Shown here: positions 50,861 through 60,334 of the stretch, piece by piece
Position numbering within the stretch: the first letter of the stretch is position 1
Layout of the letters: each line of letters opens with the position of its first letter
Assembly: GCA_964496435.1 (NCBI GenBank)
Contig: CAZBZP010000007.1
Location: forward strand, 1 to 64,000
Length of the DNA stretch: 64,000 bases
DNA from: Berkiella sp964496435
GTDB lineage: Bacteria > Pseudomonadota > Gammaproteobacteria > Berkiellales > Berkiellaceae
Reading direction: 5' to 3'
The notes under the pieces: model-generated
Told to the model about the DNA's origin: nothing
The model's input: the letters and a program-made list of their open reading frames with translations, nothing else
Databases searched by the model: none
Made by a program: the position numbers and the translations under genes

Positions 50861-51136
50861 ATGCCAAGCGGGATCGTAAAGTGGTTTAACAGTGCAAAAG
50901 GTTATGGCTTCATTTGTCCAGAAGACGGCGGTCAAGATGTATTTGCACATTTCTCAGCGATAGTCATGGATGGATATAAATGTCTTAAAGCGGGCCAGCC
51001 CGTTGCTTTTGAAATAAATGAAGGACCTAAGGGTCTTCATGCATCAAATATCCGCCCAGAAGGCCAGAGCGCGCCTATACAAGCTGGAAATGAACAAATG
51101 CGTGTTAGCAGAGCCGATGCGGAAGTAGAAGCCTAG
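50861..51136 (+). CDS. Cold-shock domain protein, CspD-like
   Basis: 91 residues. A single OB-fold cold-shock domain with RNP1 KGYGFICPEDGG and RNP2 VFAHFSAI, then a flexible polar C-terminal tail of about 25 residues (PIQAGNEQMRVSRADAEVEA). The position opposite clpS identifies it as the CspD-type member, which in E. coli is a stationary-phase single-stranded-DNA-binding inhibitor of replication. A 5' untranslated stretch of about 260 bases separates it from clpS and includes an inverted repeat (CTCATCC ... GGATGAG) near 50762-50787. Confidence 0.88.
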   Translation: MPSGIVKWFNSAKGYGFICPEDGGQDVFAHFSAIVMDGYKCLKAGQPVAFEINEGPKGLHASNIRPEGQSAPIQAGNEQMRVSRADAEVEA

Positions 51137-51150
51137 TAGGCTGCTGGAGG

Positions 51151-51167
51151 CCTTCTCTTTAAGAGAA
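51151..51167. terminator. Small hairpin between CspD-like gene and icd
   Basis: CTTCTCT, three-base loop, AGAGAAG, between two convergent genes. No T-tract, so function is uncertain. Confidence 0.35.
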
Positions 51168-51187
51168 GCGCCCCCTATTCACCACTC

Positions 51188-52444
51188 TTACATGTGGCGA
51201 ATAATTTCATCACCAAATGCTGAGCAACTTACTGTTTTTGCGCCATCCATTAAACGCGCAAAATCGTAGGTTACGTTTTTGCTCGCAATCGCGCCTTCCA
51301 TCCCTTTGATAATTAAATCAGCTGCTTCAAACCATCCTAAGTGCCTTAACATCATTTCTGCAGAAAGGATAAGAGAGCCTGGATTCACTTTATCTTGCTT
51401 TGCGTACTTTGGTGCTGTGCCATGTGTTGCTTCAAATACAGCAACGTTATCGCTGAGATTGGCGCCAGGCGCAATACCAATACCACCTACTTGAGCAGCC
51501 AAAGCATCTGAAATGTAATCGCCATTTAGATTAAGCGTCGCTATAACACTATATTCGCTTGGTCTTAAGAGGATCTGCTGTAAGAAGGCATCCGCAATAA
51601 CATCTTTAACAATTATTTCTTTGCCTGTCTTAGGGTTCTTAAAGACTTGCCAAGGGCCACCTTCATAAGGTTTTGCCCCAAATTCAGTTACAGCTAAAGC
51701 ATAGCCCCAATCTTTGAAAGCACCTTCGGTAAATTTCATGATATTGCCTTTGTGTACCAACGTCACAGAGGGCTTATCATTATCAATGGCATATTGAATC
51801 GCACGGCGAACAAGTCGCTCTGTGCCTGGCTTGGAAACCGGTTTAATACCAATGCCACAATGCTCAGGGAAACGAATTTGGTTAACATCCATCTGTTCTT
51901 GTAAGAAAGTGATTATTTTCTTCGCTTCTGGTGAATCAGCTTTCCATTCAATGCCCGCATAGATATCTTCGGAGTTTTCTCTGAAGATAACCATTTCAGT
52001 ATCTTCTGGCTTTTTAACGGGACTGGGCACGCCTGGGAAATAATGTATAGGACGTAAACAAACATATAAATCTAACTTCTGTCTTATCGCGACATTTAAA
52101 GAGCGAATACCACCGCCAACAGGTGTGGTCAAAGGCCCTTTGATAGCCACTGCATACTCGCTCATGGCTTTTAATGTTTCATCTGGAAGCCATTGATCTT
52201 GTCCGTATACTTGGGTTGCTTTCTCACCCGCATAGATTTCCATCCAAGCGATATTACGCTCACGTTGATAGGACTTGGTTACCGCTGCATCCACCACTTT
52301 GCGCATCACGGGGGTAATATCAACCCCAATACCATCCCCTTCAATAAAGGGAATGATCGGATTATCTGGCACACTTAAAGATGCATCCTTGTTAACATGA
52401 ATTTTACTGCCCTCTTTGGGGATAACTAACTTTTGGTACGCCAT
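51188..52444 (-). CDS. icd: Isocitrate dehydrogenase (NADP)
   Basis: 418 residues, matching E. coli Icd (416). It oxidatively decarboxylates isocitrate to 2-oxoglutarate in the TCA cycle. Substrate-binding segment GGGIRSLNVAIRQKLDLYVC contains the Ser that AceK phosphorylates in enterics. Further markers are MVIFRENSEDIYAGIEWKAD, the catalytic LVHKGNIMKFTEGAFKDWGY, and the metal/NADP stretch DALAAQVGGIGIAPGANLSD and ATHGTAPKYA. AceK is not present in the window. It is monocistronic and divergent from mnmA. Confidence 0.97.
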   Translation of the reverse strand: MAYQKLVIPKEGSKIHVNKDASLSVPDNPIIPFIEGDGIGVDITPVMRKVVDAAVTKSYQRERNIAWMEIYAGEKATQVYGQDQWLPDETLKAMSEYAVAIKGPLTTPVGGGIRSLNVAIRQKLDLYVCLRPIHYFPGVPSPVKKPEDTEMVIFRENSEDIYAGIEWKADSPEAKKIITFLQEQMDVNQIRFPEHCGIGIKPVSKPGTERLVRRAIQYAIDNDKPSVTLVHKGNIMKFTEGAFKDWGYALAVTEFGAKPYEGGPWQVFKNPKTGKEIIVKDVIADAFLQQILLRPSEYSVIATLNLNGDYISDALAAQVGGIGIAPGANLSDNVAVFEATHGTAPKYAKQDKVNPGSLILSAEMMLRHLGWFEAADLIIKGMEGAIASKNVTYDFARLMDGAKTVSCSAFGDEIIRHM

Positions 52445-52571
52445 AGCCGCCTCTTTTTGTTTTTTAAGTTTCCATTCAAGGCTTTAAGTTTAGCCGAAAC
52501 TGAGGCTCCAATATACTAAGGCGTATGCTAAAATAGATTGCTCCAAAACTAGTTGATTAGCATACTTAAAA

Positions 52572-53705
52572 GTGAAGCCAGCCAAAGTATTTGTCGGGTT
52601 ATCCGGCGGCGTAGATTCCTCTGTGAGTGCCTTGTTGTTAAAAGAACAGGGTTATGAGGTTCACGGCCTATTTATGAAAAACTGGGAGGAAGATGATAAT
52701 GCTTCCTTTTGCTCTGCCGAAACTGACTTGGCCGATGTCCGTTCTATTTGTAAAAAACTTGATATCCCCTTGCATACCATTAATTTTTCGCAAGAATATT
52801 GGGAACAGGTGTTTAGCTATTTCTTAGATGAATATAAGGCAGGCAGAACGCCCAATCCTGATATTTTGTGTAATAAAGAAATAAAATTTAAAGCCTTCTT
52901 AGATCACGCCTTGAAATTAGGTGCCGATTACATCGCCACAGGCCATTATGCCCAAATTGTGAAGAACCATGATCAATTTCAATTGCTTCGCGGGCAAGAT
53001 AATAATAAAGATCAAAGCTATTTTTTATACACTTTAGGCCAATATGCCTTATCTAAATCGCTTTTTCCGGTAGGCCATCTGGAAAAACCCTTGGTCAGAG
53101 AATTAGCGAGAAAAGCATCGCTTCGGACGCACGACAAAAAAGATAGCACAGGTATTTGTTTTATCGGCGAACGAAAATTTAAAAGTTTTTTACAAGATTT
53201 TTTACGTGACAAGACAGGCGATATGTTAACACCTGAAGGTAAATATATTGCCAAGCATGACGGCTTAATGTATTACACCCTGGGACAAAGACAAGGTTTA
53301 AAAATTGGTGGTGTCAAAGGATTTGCTGAAAAGCCCTGGTATGTGGTCGCAAAAGATATTGATAAAAATATCCTCTATGTTACTCAAGATGAAACCCATC
53401 CTTGGCACCATACACACATCGCTCACGCCAGTGCATTAAATTGGGTAAACCCACCCCCCTGCACTACCTTTAGCTGCACCGCAAAAGTACGGTATCGTCA
53501 GCAAGATCAAGCCTGTGATGTCACCATCGTGGATGATAAAGCCATCATTCATTTTAAAGAGGCACAACATGCCGTCACACCAGGACAAGCCATTGTTTTT
53601 TATCAAGGGCAAGTCTGCCTGGGTGGCGGTCAATTACAAGGTACCGATTCAAAGGGCGGCATCTTACAAACAAGAATTGAGAATTCAGATAGGGAGTTCG
53701 TATGA
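52572..53705 (+). CDS. mnmA: tRNA-specific 2-thiouridylase MnmA
   Basis: 377 residues with a GTG start. It adds sulfur to uridine 34 of tRNA-Lys, -Glu and -Gln. The ATP pyrophosphatase loop GLSGGVDSSVSALLLKEQG, the catalytic Cys in NPDILCNKEIKFKAFLDHAL, and the second Cys in DSTGICFIGERKFKSFL (active-site disulfide pair) are all present, followed by the beta-barrel C-terminal domain (YYTLGQRQGLKIGGVKG). It overlaps purB by four bases, translationally coupled, as in E. coli where hflD lies between the two; hflD is absent here. Confidence 0.97.
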   Translation: MKPAKVFVGLSGGVDSSVSALLLKEQGYEVHGLFMKNWEEDDNASFCSAETDLADVRSICKKLDIPLHTINFSQEYWEQVFSYFLDEYKAGRTPNPDILCNKEIKFKAFLDHALKLGADYIATGHYAQIVKNHDQFQLLRGQDNNKDQSYFLYTLGQYALSKSLFPVGHLEKPLVRELARKASLRTHDKKDSTGICFIGERKFKSFLQDFLRDKTGDMLTPEGKYIAKHDGLMYYTLGQRQGLKIGGVKGFAEKPWYVVAKDIDKNILYVTQDETHPWHHTHIAHASALNWVNPPPCTTFSCTAKVRYRQQDQACDVTIVDDKAIIHFKEAQHAVTPGQAIVFYQGQVCLGGGQLQGTDSKGGILQTRIENSDREFV

Positions 53706-55072
53706 GTAATCTTTCCCCCATTATGGCTATTTCACCACTCGATGGAAGATATCAACACCATTGCCAAGAACTTAATACCATCGGCAGTGAATATGGGTTA
53801 ATGCGTTATCGTTTTATTGTTGAGATGAGATGGTTGCAAGCACTGGCAAGTTTAGGCATTAAAGATATGCCACGTCTTACAGATGACGGAAACCGTTACC
53901 TTGAAAAATTAATTCAGGACTTTAATGCCAATGATGCCATGGCTATCAAAACCATCGAGCTCACCACAAATCATGATGTTAAAGCCGTTGAATATTACAT
54001 TAAAGAAAAGCTAAGCTCACATCCTGAACTTGAAACTTTAATTGAATATGTGCATTTTGCCTGCACTTCAGAAGATATCAATAACTTATCCTATGGGCTC
54101 ATGCTCGCAGATATCCGCGATGAAGTGATGTTACCGCAGCTCACTCAACTGGCATCACATTTAAGCAAAATGGCAAAAGAATATGCCAGCGTGCCCATGT
54201 TATCTCGCACCCATGGACAAGCCGCCTCCCCAACAACCGTAGGTAAAGAAATTGCGAATAGCGTGGCCAGGCTCAATCGCCAAATTGAAAATCTTAAAAA
54301 CACCGCTATTTTAGGCAAGATGAATGGTGCGGTTGGTAACTATAATGCTCATCTGGTCTCCTTTCCTGAGGTGGATTGGCACAAACTGAGCAATAACTTC
54401 GTGCAGGGTCTTGGCTTAACTTTTAATCCCTTTACAACACAAATCGAACCGCATGATGCTATGGCAGAATACTTTCACTGCCTGATGCGCATCGACACCA
54501 TTTTAATTGATTTGTGCCGAGATTTTTGGGGCTATATCTCAATTGGTTATTTCAAGCAAAAAGTAGTGGCAAATGAAGTGGGCTCCTCCACCATGCCTCA
54601 TAAAGTAAACCCCATTAACTTTGAAAACGCCGAAGGCAATTTTGGCATTGCCAATGCGTTATTTTCTCATTTTGCGCAAAAGCTGCCCATCTCTCGCTGG
54701 CAACGCGACCTCACCGATTCCACTGTTTTACGTAACATTGGTGTTGGCTGTGGCTATATGCTTATCGCCTTAAAAGCCCTTAACAAAGGCTTACAAAAAT
54801 TGGCACTCAATGCTGAGCAACTGGATGCTGATTTAGAGAACAATTGGGAAGTCTTAAGCGAAGCGATTCAAACCGTGATGCGCCGCTATCAAATAGCTGA
54901 GCCTTATGAAAAGCTAAAAGCCCTTACCCGCGGTAAAAAAATAACGCCTGCCTTATTGCATCAGTTTATTGATAGCCTTGAATTGCCTAATGATGTTAAG
55001 CAAAGATTAAAAGAACTTAAACCCCAATCTTATATTGGGCTTGCTGATAAATTGGCAGGAAATATATCCTAA
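53702..55072 (+). CDS. purB: Adenylosuccinate lyase
   Basis: 456 residues, equal to E. coli PurB. It catalyses two steps of purine synthesis: SAICAR to AICAR, and adenylosuccinate to AMP. Features are the N-terminal SPLDGRYQHHCQELNTIGSE typical of the enteric group, the HVHFACTSEDINN-like region, the catalytic His in MLSRTHGQAASPTTVGKEIA, and the superfamily signature SSTMPHKVNPINFENAEGN in which the catalytic Ser lies. It overlaps mnmA by four bases. Confidence 0.97.
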   Translation: MSNLSPIMAISPLDGRYQHHCQELNTIGSEYGLMRYRFIVEMRWLQALASLGIKDMPRLTDDGNRYLEKLIQDFNANDAMAIKTIELTTNHDVKAVEYYIKEKLSSHPELETLIEYVHFACTSEDINNLSYGLMLADIRDEVMLPQLTQLASHLSKMAKEYASVPMLSRTHGQAASPTTVGKEIANSVARLNRQIENLKNTAILGKMNGAVGNYNAHLVSFPEVDWHKLSNNFVQGLGLTFNPFTTQIEPHDAMAEYFHCLMRIDTILIDLCRDFWGYISIGYFKQKVVANEVGSSTMPHKVNPINFENAEGNFGIANALFSHFAQKLPISRWQRDLTDSTVLRNIGVGCGYMLIALKALNKGLQKLALNAEQLDADLENNWEVLSEAIQTVMRRYQIAEPYEKLKALTRGKKITPALLHQFIDSLELPNDVKQRLKELKPQSYIGLADKLAGNIS

Positions 55073-55106
55073 AATAATGCTGACTCCTGTCTTTCAATTT
55101 CGAATG

Positions 55107-55167
55107 ACATATGGGGAATCACTTTTTTCATGGCATAGCCATGAAATAAAGTTGTTTCCCCATATGT
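55107..55167. repeat. Large composite hairpin after purB
   Basis: Outer arms ACATATGGGGAA (55107-55118) and TTCCCCATATGT (55156-55167), inner arms TTCATGGC (55127-55134) and GCCATGAA (55138-55145) around an ATA loop. It shares GGCATAGCC with the repeat near 31964. It is probably a mobile or dispersed palindrome, also able to terminate purB transcription. Confidence 0.65.
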
Positions 55168-55248
55168 CCCGCGGTCTTTCACTATCCAATTCTTAATATT
55201 GAAATAAGCTATATTTGAGTCATTAGCTCTAAGCAGAATGACTTAACC

Positions 55249-56193
55249 ATGAAAAAAACAGCCTATTTTCATACAGTGGCAGCTTTAGGGCTTTGCCTTT
55301 TCCTAAACACTGCCTTGGCAAATCCTGCACCTTTGCCCCAAGCCGCCAATAATGCAAGCGCAAATACCAGCATACAAACGGCTGTGATCCCTATAAAAAA
55401 CAGAACCCCTCAAGATATTATTCCTGCCCTCATTCCTTTTCTAGAAAAAGGCGGGCAAATTAAACCATTTGAAAACCAGCTGATTATTCAATCAAGTGCA
55501 AGCAACATCAATGCACTCAAAGATATTATTGCCAGCATCGATGTTGCGGCTAAAAAATTAATGATCACGGTTTCTAATGGACATAATAAACCAAGTGAAA
55601 TCACTGCAATAAGCCCCACAGGCGAAGTCACTTTTGGCCAAGATACCGATGGCACACAATCGCTTGAAATCAGCACCAACCGCGATAGCGATACCCAAGT
55701 AAATTCTATTCCCGTAGATAACGGCAACGTTGCCTTTATCAAAACTGGCGTTACCATTCCCTTAATTCAACAACAATATGCAGGCCAAGGTTCTTATAAC
55801 AGCAATTGGGCTGCAAATGGCCAAGGTGCTTTAGGGCAATTTAATGGTAGCGGCCAGGCGCAAGCAGTAGGCCAAGAAGTCGACCAATCCTATAGCTATA
55901 AGAATTTGAGCAATGGTTTTTATGTTAAACCACAAGTCATCGGCAAGGATGTAAAACTTGAATTATCTACCATGAATGATCAACCCGCTGGCACCATTGG
56001 GGACACCACCCAAGCTGCATATACAACCTTCAAAGCACAAACCACCATTACCGTGCCTATGGCAAAATGGACCTATCTGGGTGGTAATGAAAGTCAGGAT
56101 CAACAACATTCCACAACAACCTACCATACGCGCTCACGCGAGCAGAGCCAAAAAACCTTGTGGCTCAGAGTAGATATGGTACCTGATGCCTGA
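55249..56193 (+). CDS. Exported protein with secretin N-like domain
   Basis: 314 residues. A signal peptide (MKKTAYFHTVAALGLCLFLN, then TALANPAPL) is followed at about 45-105 by a secretin N/NolW-like domain: IPIKNRTPQDIIPALIPFLE, GGQIKPFENQLIIQSSASNI, NALKDIIASIDVAAKKLMIT. In secretins such domains precede the pore, and here the region that follows (IKTGVTIPLIQQQYAGQGSY; NGFYVKPQVIGKDVKLELST) resembles a short stretch of the secretin core, but the chain is too short for a full channel. It may be a periplasmic accessory or a stand-alone secretin-like protein. It is monocistronic; no pilus or type II genes are nearby. Confidence 0.65.
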   Translation: MKKTAYFHTVAALGLCLFLNTALANPAPLPQAANNASANTSIQTAVIPIKNRTPQDIIPALIPFLEKGGQIKPFENQLIIQSSASNINALKDIIASIDVAAKKLMITVSNGHNKPSEITAISPTGEVTFGQDTDGTQSLEISTNRDSDTQVNSIPVDNGNVAFIKTGVTIPLIQQQYAGQGSYNSNWAANGQGALGQFNGSGQAQAVGQEVDQSYSYKNLSNGFYVKPQVIGKDVKLELSTMNDQPAGTIGDTTQAAYTTFKAQTTITVPMAKWTYLGGNESQDQQHSTTTYHTRSREQSQKTLWLRVDMVPDA

Positions 56194-56295
56194 TCTTATC
56201 TTTTAAATAAGACCTTCTGTCTGCTTAGGGTTGCTCAAATCAGGAAAAGAGCGAAAATACGCGCTAGTTAACTATATTATTAATTAGAGCGTATT

Positions 56296-58347
56296 ATGAG
56301 CAACGATCTCGAATTTATCTCGATTGATGAACTATTAAACGATACGCTCGTATTAAAAGATATTCTGAGTGCGCAAGAAAATATTCAAGAACTTGAAATC
56401 CCAGATATAGCAGCACAAATCCCTGACAGTGTAGATTCCATAGAAAGCATCAATCAGCTTAGCCCAACCGAAGCGCAGGAACCAACGCAAAGACAAGGCT
56501 TTACAGAAGCTAAAACCACCAAGCACGCCCCAATGGCATTACATTATGCTGCCAAAAACGCCTGTATAGCTGAGATTAAACACCTTGTTGAAGAGCAAGG
56601 ATATGATGTCAATGCAGAAGATCATCTGAGTTTGCGCCCCCTTTACATCGCGGCTCAACACGGTAACAAAGCTGCTGTGCAATATTTTATTGCAAAAGGC
56701 GCTGATGTTCATGACTTGGGATATGAAAAGGAAACTGCGTTACATGTCGCCATCGAAAAAGGAAATTATGCTATTGCACGTATACTTGTTGAAAAAGGTG
56801 AAGCCGAGATTGACACCTTAAATGCTAATAAACAAACTGCAACCAACATGTTAATTTCCCAATATATGGCAATCCTTGATAAGGGTAGCAAAAAAATACA
56901 CAAAGCAGAATCCATCGAAACTATGATGGAAATTATTAAAACCTTGGAAGTCTTTTCAAAACATTGTGGCCCTCACTTTCTATATAGCACGCACGTAGCA
57001 GACAACTTGACCGTAGACATTCCAATTAGCCACTATTTAGATTTATTCGCATCACGTGCCCCAACAGTTGAGATGAGAGACACTTTAATTTCCTTATCCC
57101 AGGCAGTTTGTGCTGTTGATCCCTCTGGCAATATTTATGAACACGCTAAAAATATTCTGAACACCTTTCCCAACAACAACACATATACCCTAGACTTAGG
57201 TAATGGAAAAACAACTTATTTAACAGGCAAAGGTCATTTTGGCTGTCTTACAACGAAGTGGGCAAATGATTCACTTCATGCCTTTGAGAAACATTTAGCA
57301 CAATTTTCAAGCGATAAACTTAAGAATGAAGTGTTTTCAAAACTGGCTCAAACCTTTGAATCCGCCACGGAACTAAAGCTTCATGGTGAATTAGAAAGCT
57401 ATGCCCAAAAAGCATTTGAGCGTTATGAAAATGGCGAGACCATTTTAATCGCGACGGGTTGGAATTCACATTTTATCGATGTTGTGCTATCAAAAAAGCT
57501 TGGATTATTTATCACCGGGAATTCAGGCGATCGCTGTGAAGAAATCAAACCCGGCTTGAATTTTTATCATATGAACGATCCTAATAAAATATCAGCAAAA
57601 TTTATGCATGATATGACAGTCAATTTAGACAAATCTAAATTTGAACGTGATTTTATGTATGAATATGAGTTACTAGAAAAAAAGGATGAAAAAGTAAGTA
57701 CTCCACAAGAATTTTCCAATTGCACTTGGGTAGGACACCAACATGGGATTGAAGCTTGCCTTGAAATTGAACTCCGCAAGCTAGGCTTAAGCAAAGAACA
57801 GGCTGGCCCTTTAGCTTCAAAATACTACGGCGAGTGGGAAGATTTTCATGGTTTTTATCAAATTGATACATATATGAAAAATAGCCCTGGCCTTTCATTT
57901 AACGCCCTTACTGATATGTTTATGGATTTATCTAAAAAATTATCAGCAGGAAATATTGGCGCAAAATTAGCGCTTCATGGTAAATTCTGCCAAGCCTTAA
58001 GCAGCGAACATTATTTGGCAGATTTTAAGGAATGGTTAAAACAACCTGAAAATAAAGCAGCGAAAAACCGTTTTGAACCGTTTTTAGAGCATCATAAAGA
58101 CTTTGATTCAGTTTACCATGGCGACTTTGTCAGCAAGGTGTCACAAACCTTCAAACACTTTCTCTTTGGTGATGAATCAGCAAAAATGAATAAATCGCCT
58201 GTAACTTCAGAAACTGCACAAGATGATGCGCCAACAAACCATCCTGCGCCTTCCACCAATGTTGTTAATGATACGCAAACGGCCATGATTGCTCATCACC
58301 ACGATCCCATACCCCATCATGAACAACCTGTCGTGTTGGTCAGCTAG
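56296..58347 (+). CDS. Ankyrin protein with C-terminal papain-like candidate domain, paralogue 1
   Basis: 683 residues. About three ankyrin repeats at 75-180 (MALHYAAKNACIAEIKHLVE; LYIAAQHGNKAAVQYFIAKG; ALHVAIEKGNYAIARILVEK). A shared C-terminal domain from about 285 has TYTLDLGNGKTTYLTGKGHF, then ATGWNSHFIDVVLSKKLGLF with His392, TGNSGDR with Asn409, and PQEFSNCTWVGHQHGIEACL with Gln471 and Cys476, and later WEDFHGFYQIDTYM. His-Asn-Gln-Cys are invariant in the next two genes at equal or near-equal spacing, which suggests a permuted cysteine-peptidase-like active site. It has no signal peptide. It is nine bases upstream of paralogue 2, so cotranscribed. Effector status is inferred. Confidence 0.72.
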   Translation: MSNDLEFISIDELLNDTLVLKDILSAQENIQELEIPDIAAQIPDSVDSIESINQLSPTEAQEPTQRQGFTEAKTTKHAPMALHYAAKNACIAEIKHLVEEQGYDVNAEDHLSLRPLYIAAQHGNKAAVQYFIAKGADVHDLGYEKETALHVAIEKGNYAIARILVEKGEAEIDTLNANKQTATNMLISQYMAILDKGSKKIHKAESIETMMEIIKTLEVFSKHCGPHFLYSTHVADNLTVDIPISHYLDLFASRAPTVEMRDTLISLSQAVCAVDPSGNIYEHAKNILNTFPNNNTYTLDLGNGKTTYLTGKGHFGCLTTKWANDSLHAFEKHLAQFSSDKLKNEVFSKLAQTFESATELKLHGELESYAQKAFERYENGETILIATGWNSHFIDVVLSKKLGLFITGNSGDRCEEIKPGLNFYHMNDPNKISAKFMHDMTVNLDKSKFERDFMYEYELLEKKDEKVSTPQEFSNCTWVGHQHGIEACLEIELRKLGLSKEQAGPLASKYYGEWEDFHGFYQIDTYMKNSPGLSFNALTDMFMDLSKKLSAGNIGAKLALHGKFCQALSSEHYLADFKEWLKQPENKAAKNRFEPFLEHHKDFDSVYHGDFVSKVSQTFKHFLFGDESAKMNKSPVTSETAQDDAPTNHPAPSTNVVNDTQTAMIAHHHDPIPHHEQPVVLVS

Positions 58348-58356
58348 GTGTGATTT

Positions 58357-60246
58357 ATGGCTTTTATCAATTCATTTATGCCAAAGTTCTACTTTGATTC
58401 AGAAAATGCGATATCACAAGATGAACTTGCCATTATTGCTCCAAAATCAGTGGAAGAACCCATTAGCCTTTTGCTTGAAGACATCTTATTTCTTGAGCTG
58501 AGTGAACCGCCATCTCAAGGCGAGATCTCTCGACATGGTTTTCATACACCTAAGCATATGGCACATCAAACTTCTGTTCAGCTATCAAAGCCCCCGACGC
58601 ATTCGTTTGATAAAAACACAGAAAAACAGGACAAAATAAGCATTTCTGAAGAGGTTTCAAAAGAGTATTCTACCCTTTTTAGGGAGCAGCCACAAAATGA
58701 ACATCAAAGCAACGTAGCGCAAGATTTTCAAAGTCAACCACTGTCAAAAGAGCAACTCACCACTCAAACAGTGGCCTTAACACATGATAATGAAAAGACG
58801 CATGCAAACGTACTGCCACCAGCTCTTGTTAAGCATCACTATGAAATTGCTGCTCATTTATTAAAACAAGGCTATGTTGATACGCACCAAGCCATTAAAA
58901 AAAATGCAACTTTACTTTTTAATATGATGTTGAGTGATTTGACACAACATATGTCAGATTATATCCATTCCCCCTTAAAAAGCACTTTGTTTAAAATTGG
59001 CGGCCTCTTAAAAACTATGGAATTATTTTCCGAGCATAGTGGTGATATTTGTTATGTTCAAGATTTAAAGCCCATAACCAGCACACACTCACCAACATAT
59101 ACCCCATTAAGCGTAATACTAAAATTATATGCAAGCCTTGCACCTGATACCGAGTTGATGAGCAAGCTAAGAAAAACAGCTGAACACATTGCACTTATCG
59201 ACACCTCTGAATCACAATATCTACATGCCAAGTATTTGTTGCATATGTTTCCTACAGGCAAGACTTATGCATTAGCCGTTAGTGAAGATGAATCTATATC
59301 ATTTGAATCACAAGGTTCATATGCCCTTTTTACAACAAAAATTCTCAAAGATTCGTTGGTCGCTTTTAGTAGCAAATTACAGAGTGAACAGGCTCCTCTT
59401 TTAGAACAAAACGTTTTTAACAAACTGGTAGATATTTTTTCTCAAGCAAACAATTGCTGTGAAAAAAGAGTGCTTGGTGAAACTGCAGATGAACTCAATG
59501 CGCTTTATCACCAAGATGCAACCATATTACTGCCTTGTGGTTGGCAAGGGCACTGCGTTGATATTGCTTTATCCAAACTGCAATCAACTTATCTCTATGC
59601 TAACAGTGGAGAACCTAGCTATTATAATGATTTTTCATATTCAACTAGCGGTGACACTTTTAGAACATTAACAGAGCCATCATTAATAGGTACAACCTTT
59701 TTCCATGAAGTGTTAACCAATAGCCACAAGCACTTTGAGCAAGCACTTTTAAATCAATACAAAATCTCATCACCGGTTGAAATTATCGAAAAACCTATGC
59801 AGACTTTTGAAACATGCGCTTTAGATAGTCATCGTGTTGCTATTGAGGGATTACTCATTATCGAATTACATAATCAGCAAGTTGCGCCAAACACAATTAA
59901 AGCACTTGCCCATGATTTATATCAGAAGTGGGATAATTTTAATGCAGGCTTTATTATTGATGCTTATATGAACAATAAGCCCAGCTTGCCTGCCCAAGCC
60001 TTACAAGATATTCAACAATCTCTATTAGCGCAAAATGATAGGCCTTCATCAAAACTTTCTTTGGCTAAAATATCCCAAGCATTAGATCACCCGCTATATC
60101 AAGCAGAACCACATGAAGTGGCATCTAATCAAAGTCATTTACCTAATAGTGAAGCACCAGCGTCAGTCACCACTCCCCACCTTTGCGGCATGCAATCCTC
60201 ATTAGAGCCAATAATCATGCTTCCAGAGCCAGTATTTGCTTGCTAG
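58357..60246 (+). CDS. Papain-like candidate-domain protein, paralogue 2, ankyrin part decayed
   Basis: 629 residues. The C-terminal domain matches paralogues 1 and 3: TYALAVSEDESISFESQGSY, CGWQGHCVDIALSKLQSTYL with His399, YANSGEP with Asn416, KPMQTFETCALDSHRVAIEG with Gln482 and Cys487, and WDNFNAGFIIDAYM. His to Asn is 17 residues, the same as in both relatives. Instead of ankyrin repeats the N-terminus is polar and disordered. Only a stub of the last ankyrin helix remains (KHHYEIAAHLLKQGYVDTHQ), aligning with the third repeat of paralogue 1. It is preceded by a nine-base gap only. It may have changed targeting while keeping catalysis. Confidence 0.7.
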   Translation: MAFINSFMPKFYFDSENAISQDELAIIAPKSVEEPISLLLEDILFLELSEPPSQGEISRHGFHTPKHMAHQTSVQLSKPPTHSFDKNTEKQDKISISEEVSKEYSTLFREQPQNEHQSNVAQDFQSQPLSKEQLTTQTVALTHDNEKTHANVLPPALVKHHYEIAAHLLKQGYVDTHQAIKKNATLLFNMMLSDLTQHMSDYIHSPLKSTLFKIGGLLKTMELFSEHSGDICYVQDLKPITSTHSPTYTPLSVILKLYASLAPDTELMSKLRKTAEHIALIDTSESQYLHAKYLLHMFPTGKTYALAVSEDESISFESQGSYALFTTKILKDSLVAFSSKLQSEQAPLLEQNVFNKLVDIFSQANNCCEKRVLGETADELNALYHQDATILLPCGWQGHCVDIALSKLQSTYLYANSGEPSYYNDFSYSTSGDTFRTLTEPSLIGTTFFHEVLTNSHKHFEQALLNQYKISSPVEIIEKPMQTFETCALDSHRVAIEGLLIIELHNQQVAPNTIKALAHDLYQKWDNFNAGFIIDAYMNNKPSLPAQALQDIQQSLLAQNDRPSSKLSLAKISQALDHPLYQAEPHEVASNQSHLPNSEAPASVTTPHLCGMQSSLEPIIMLPEPVFAC

Positions 60247-60334
60247 CTTGCTTATTTTGGCTGATTATTTGCTGCAACCCAAAAAATACGTAGAATAGTG
60301 CCTTACTAATAATATCAACTAATTAAGATACATC

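Noticed and set aside
55249..56193. Full secretin channel
   Set aside because: Only one N-type domain and a short core-like part; length and lack of pilus or type II neighbours argue against a complete secretin.
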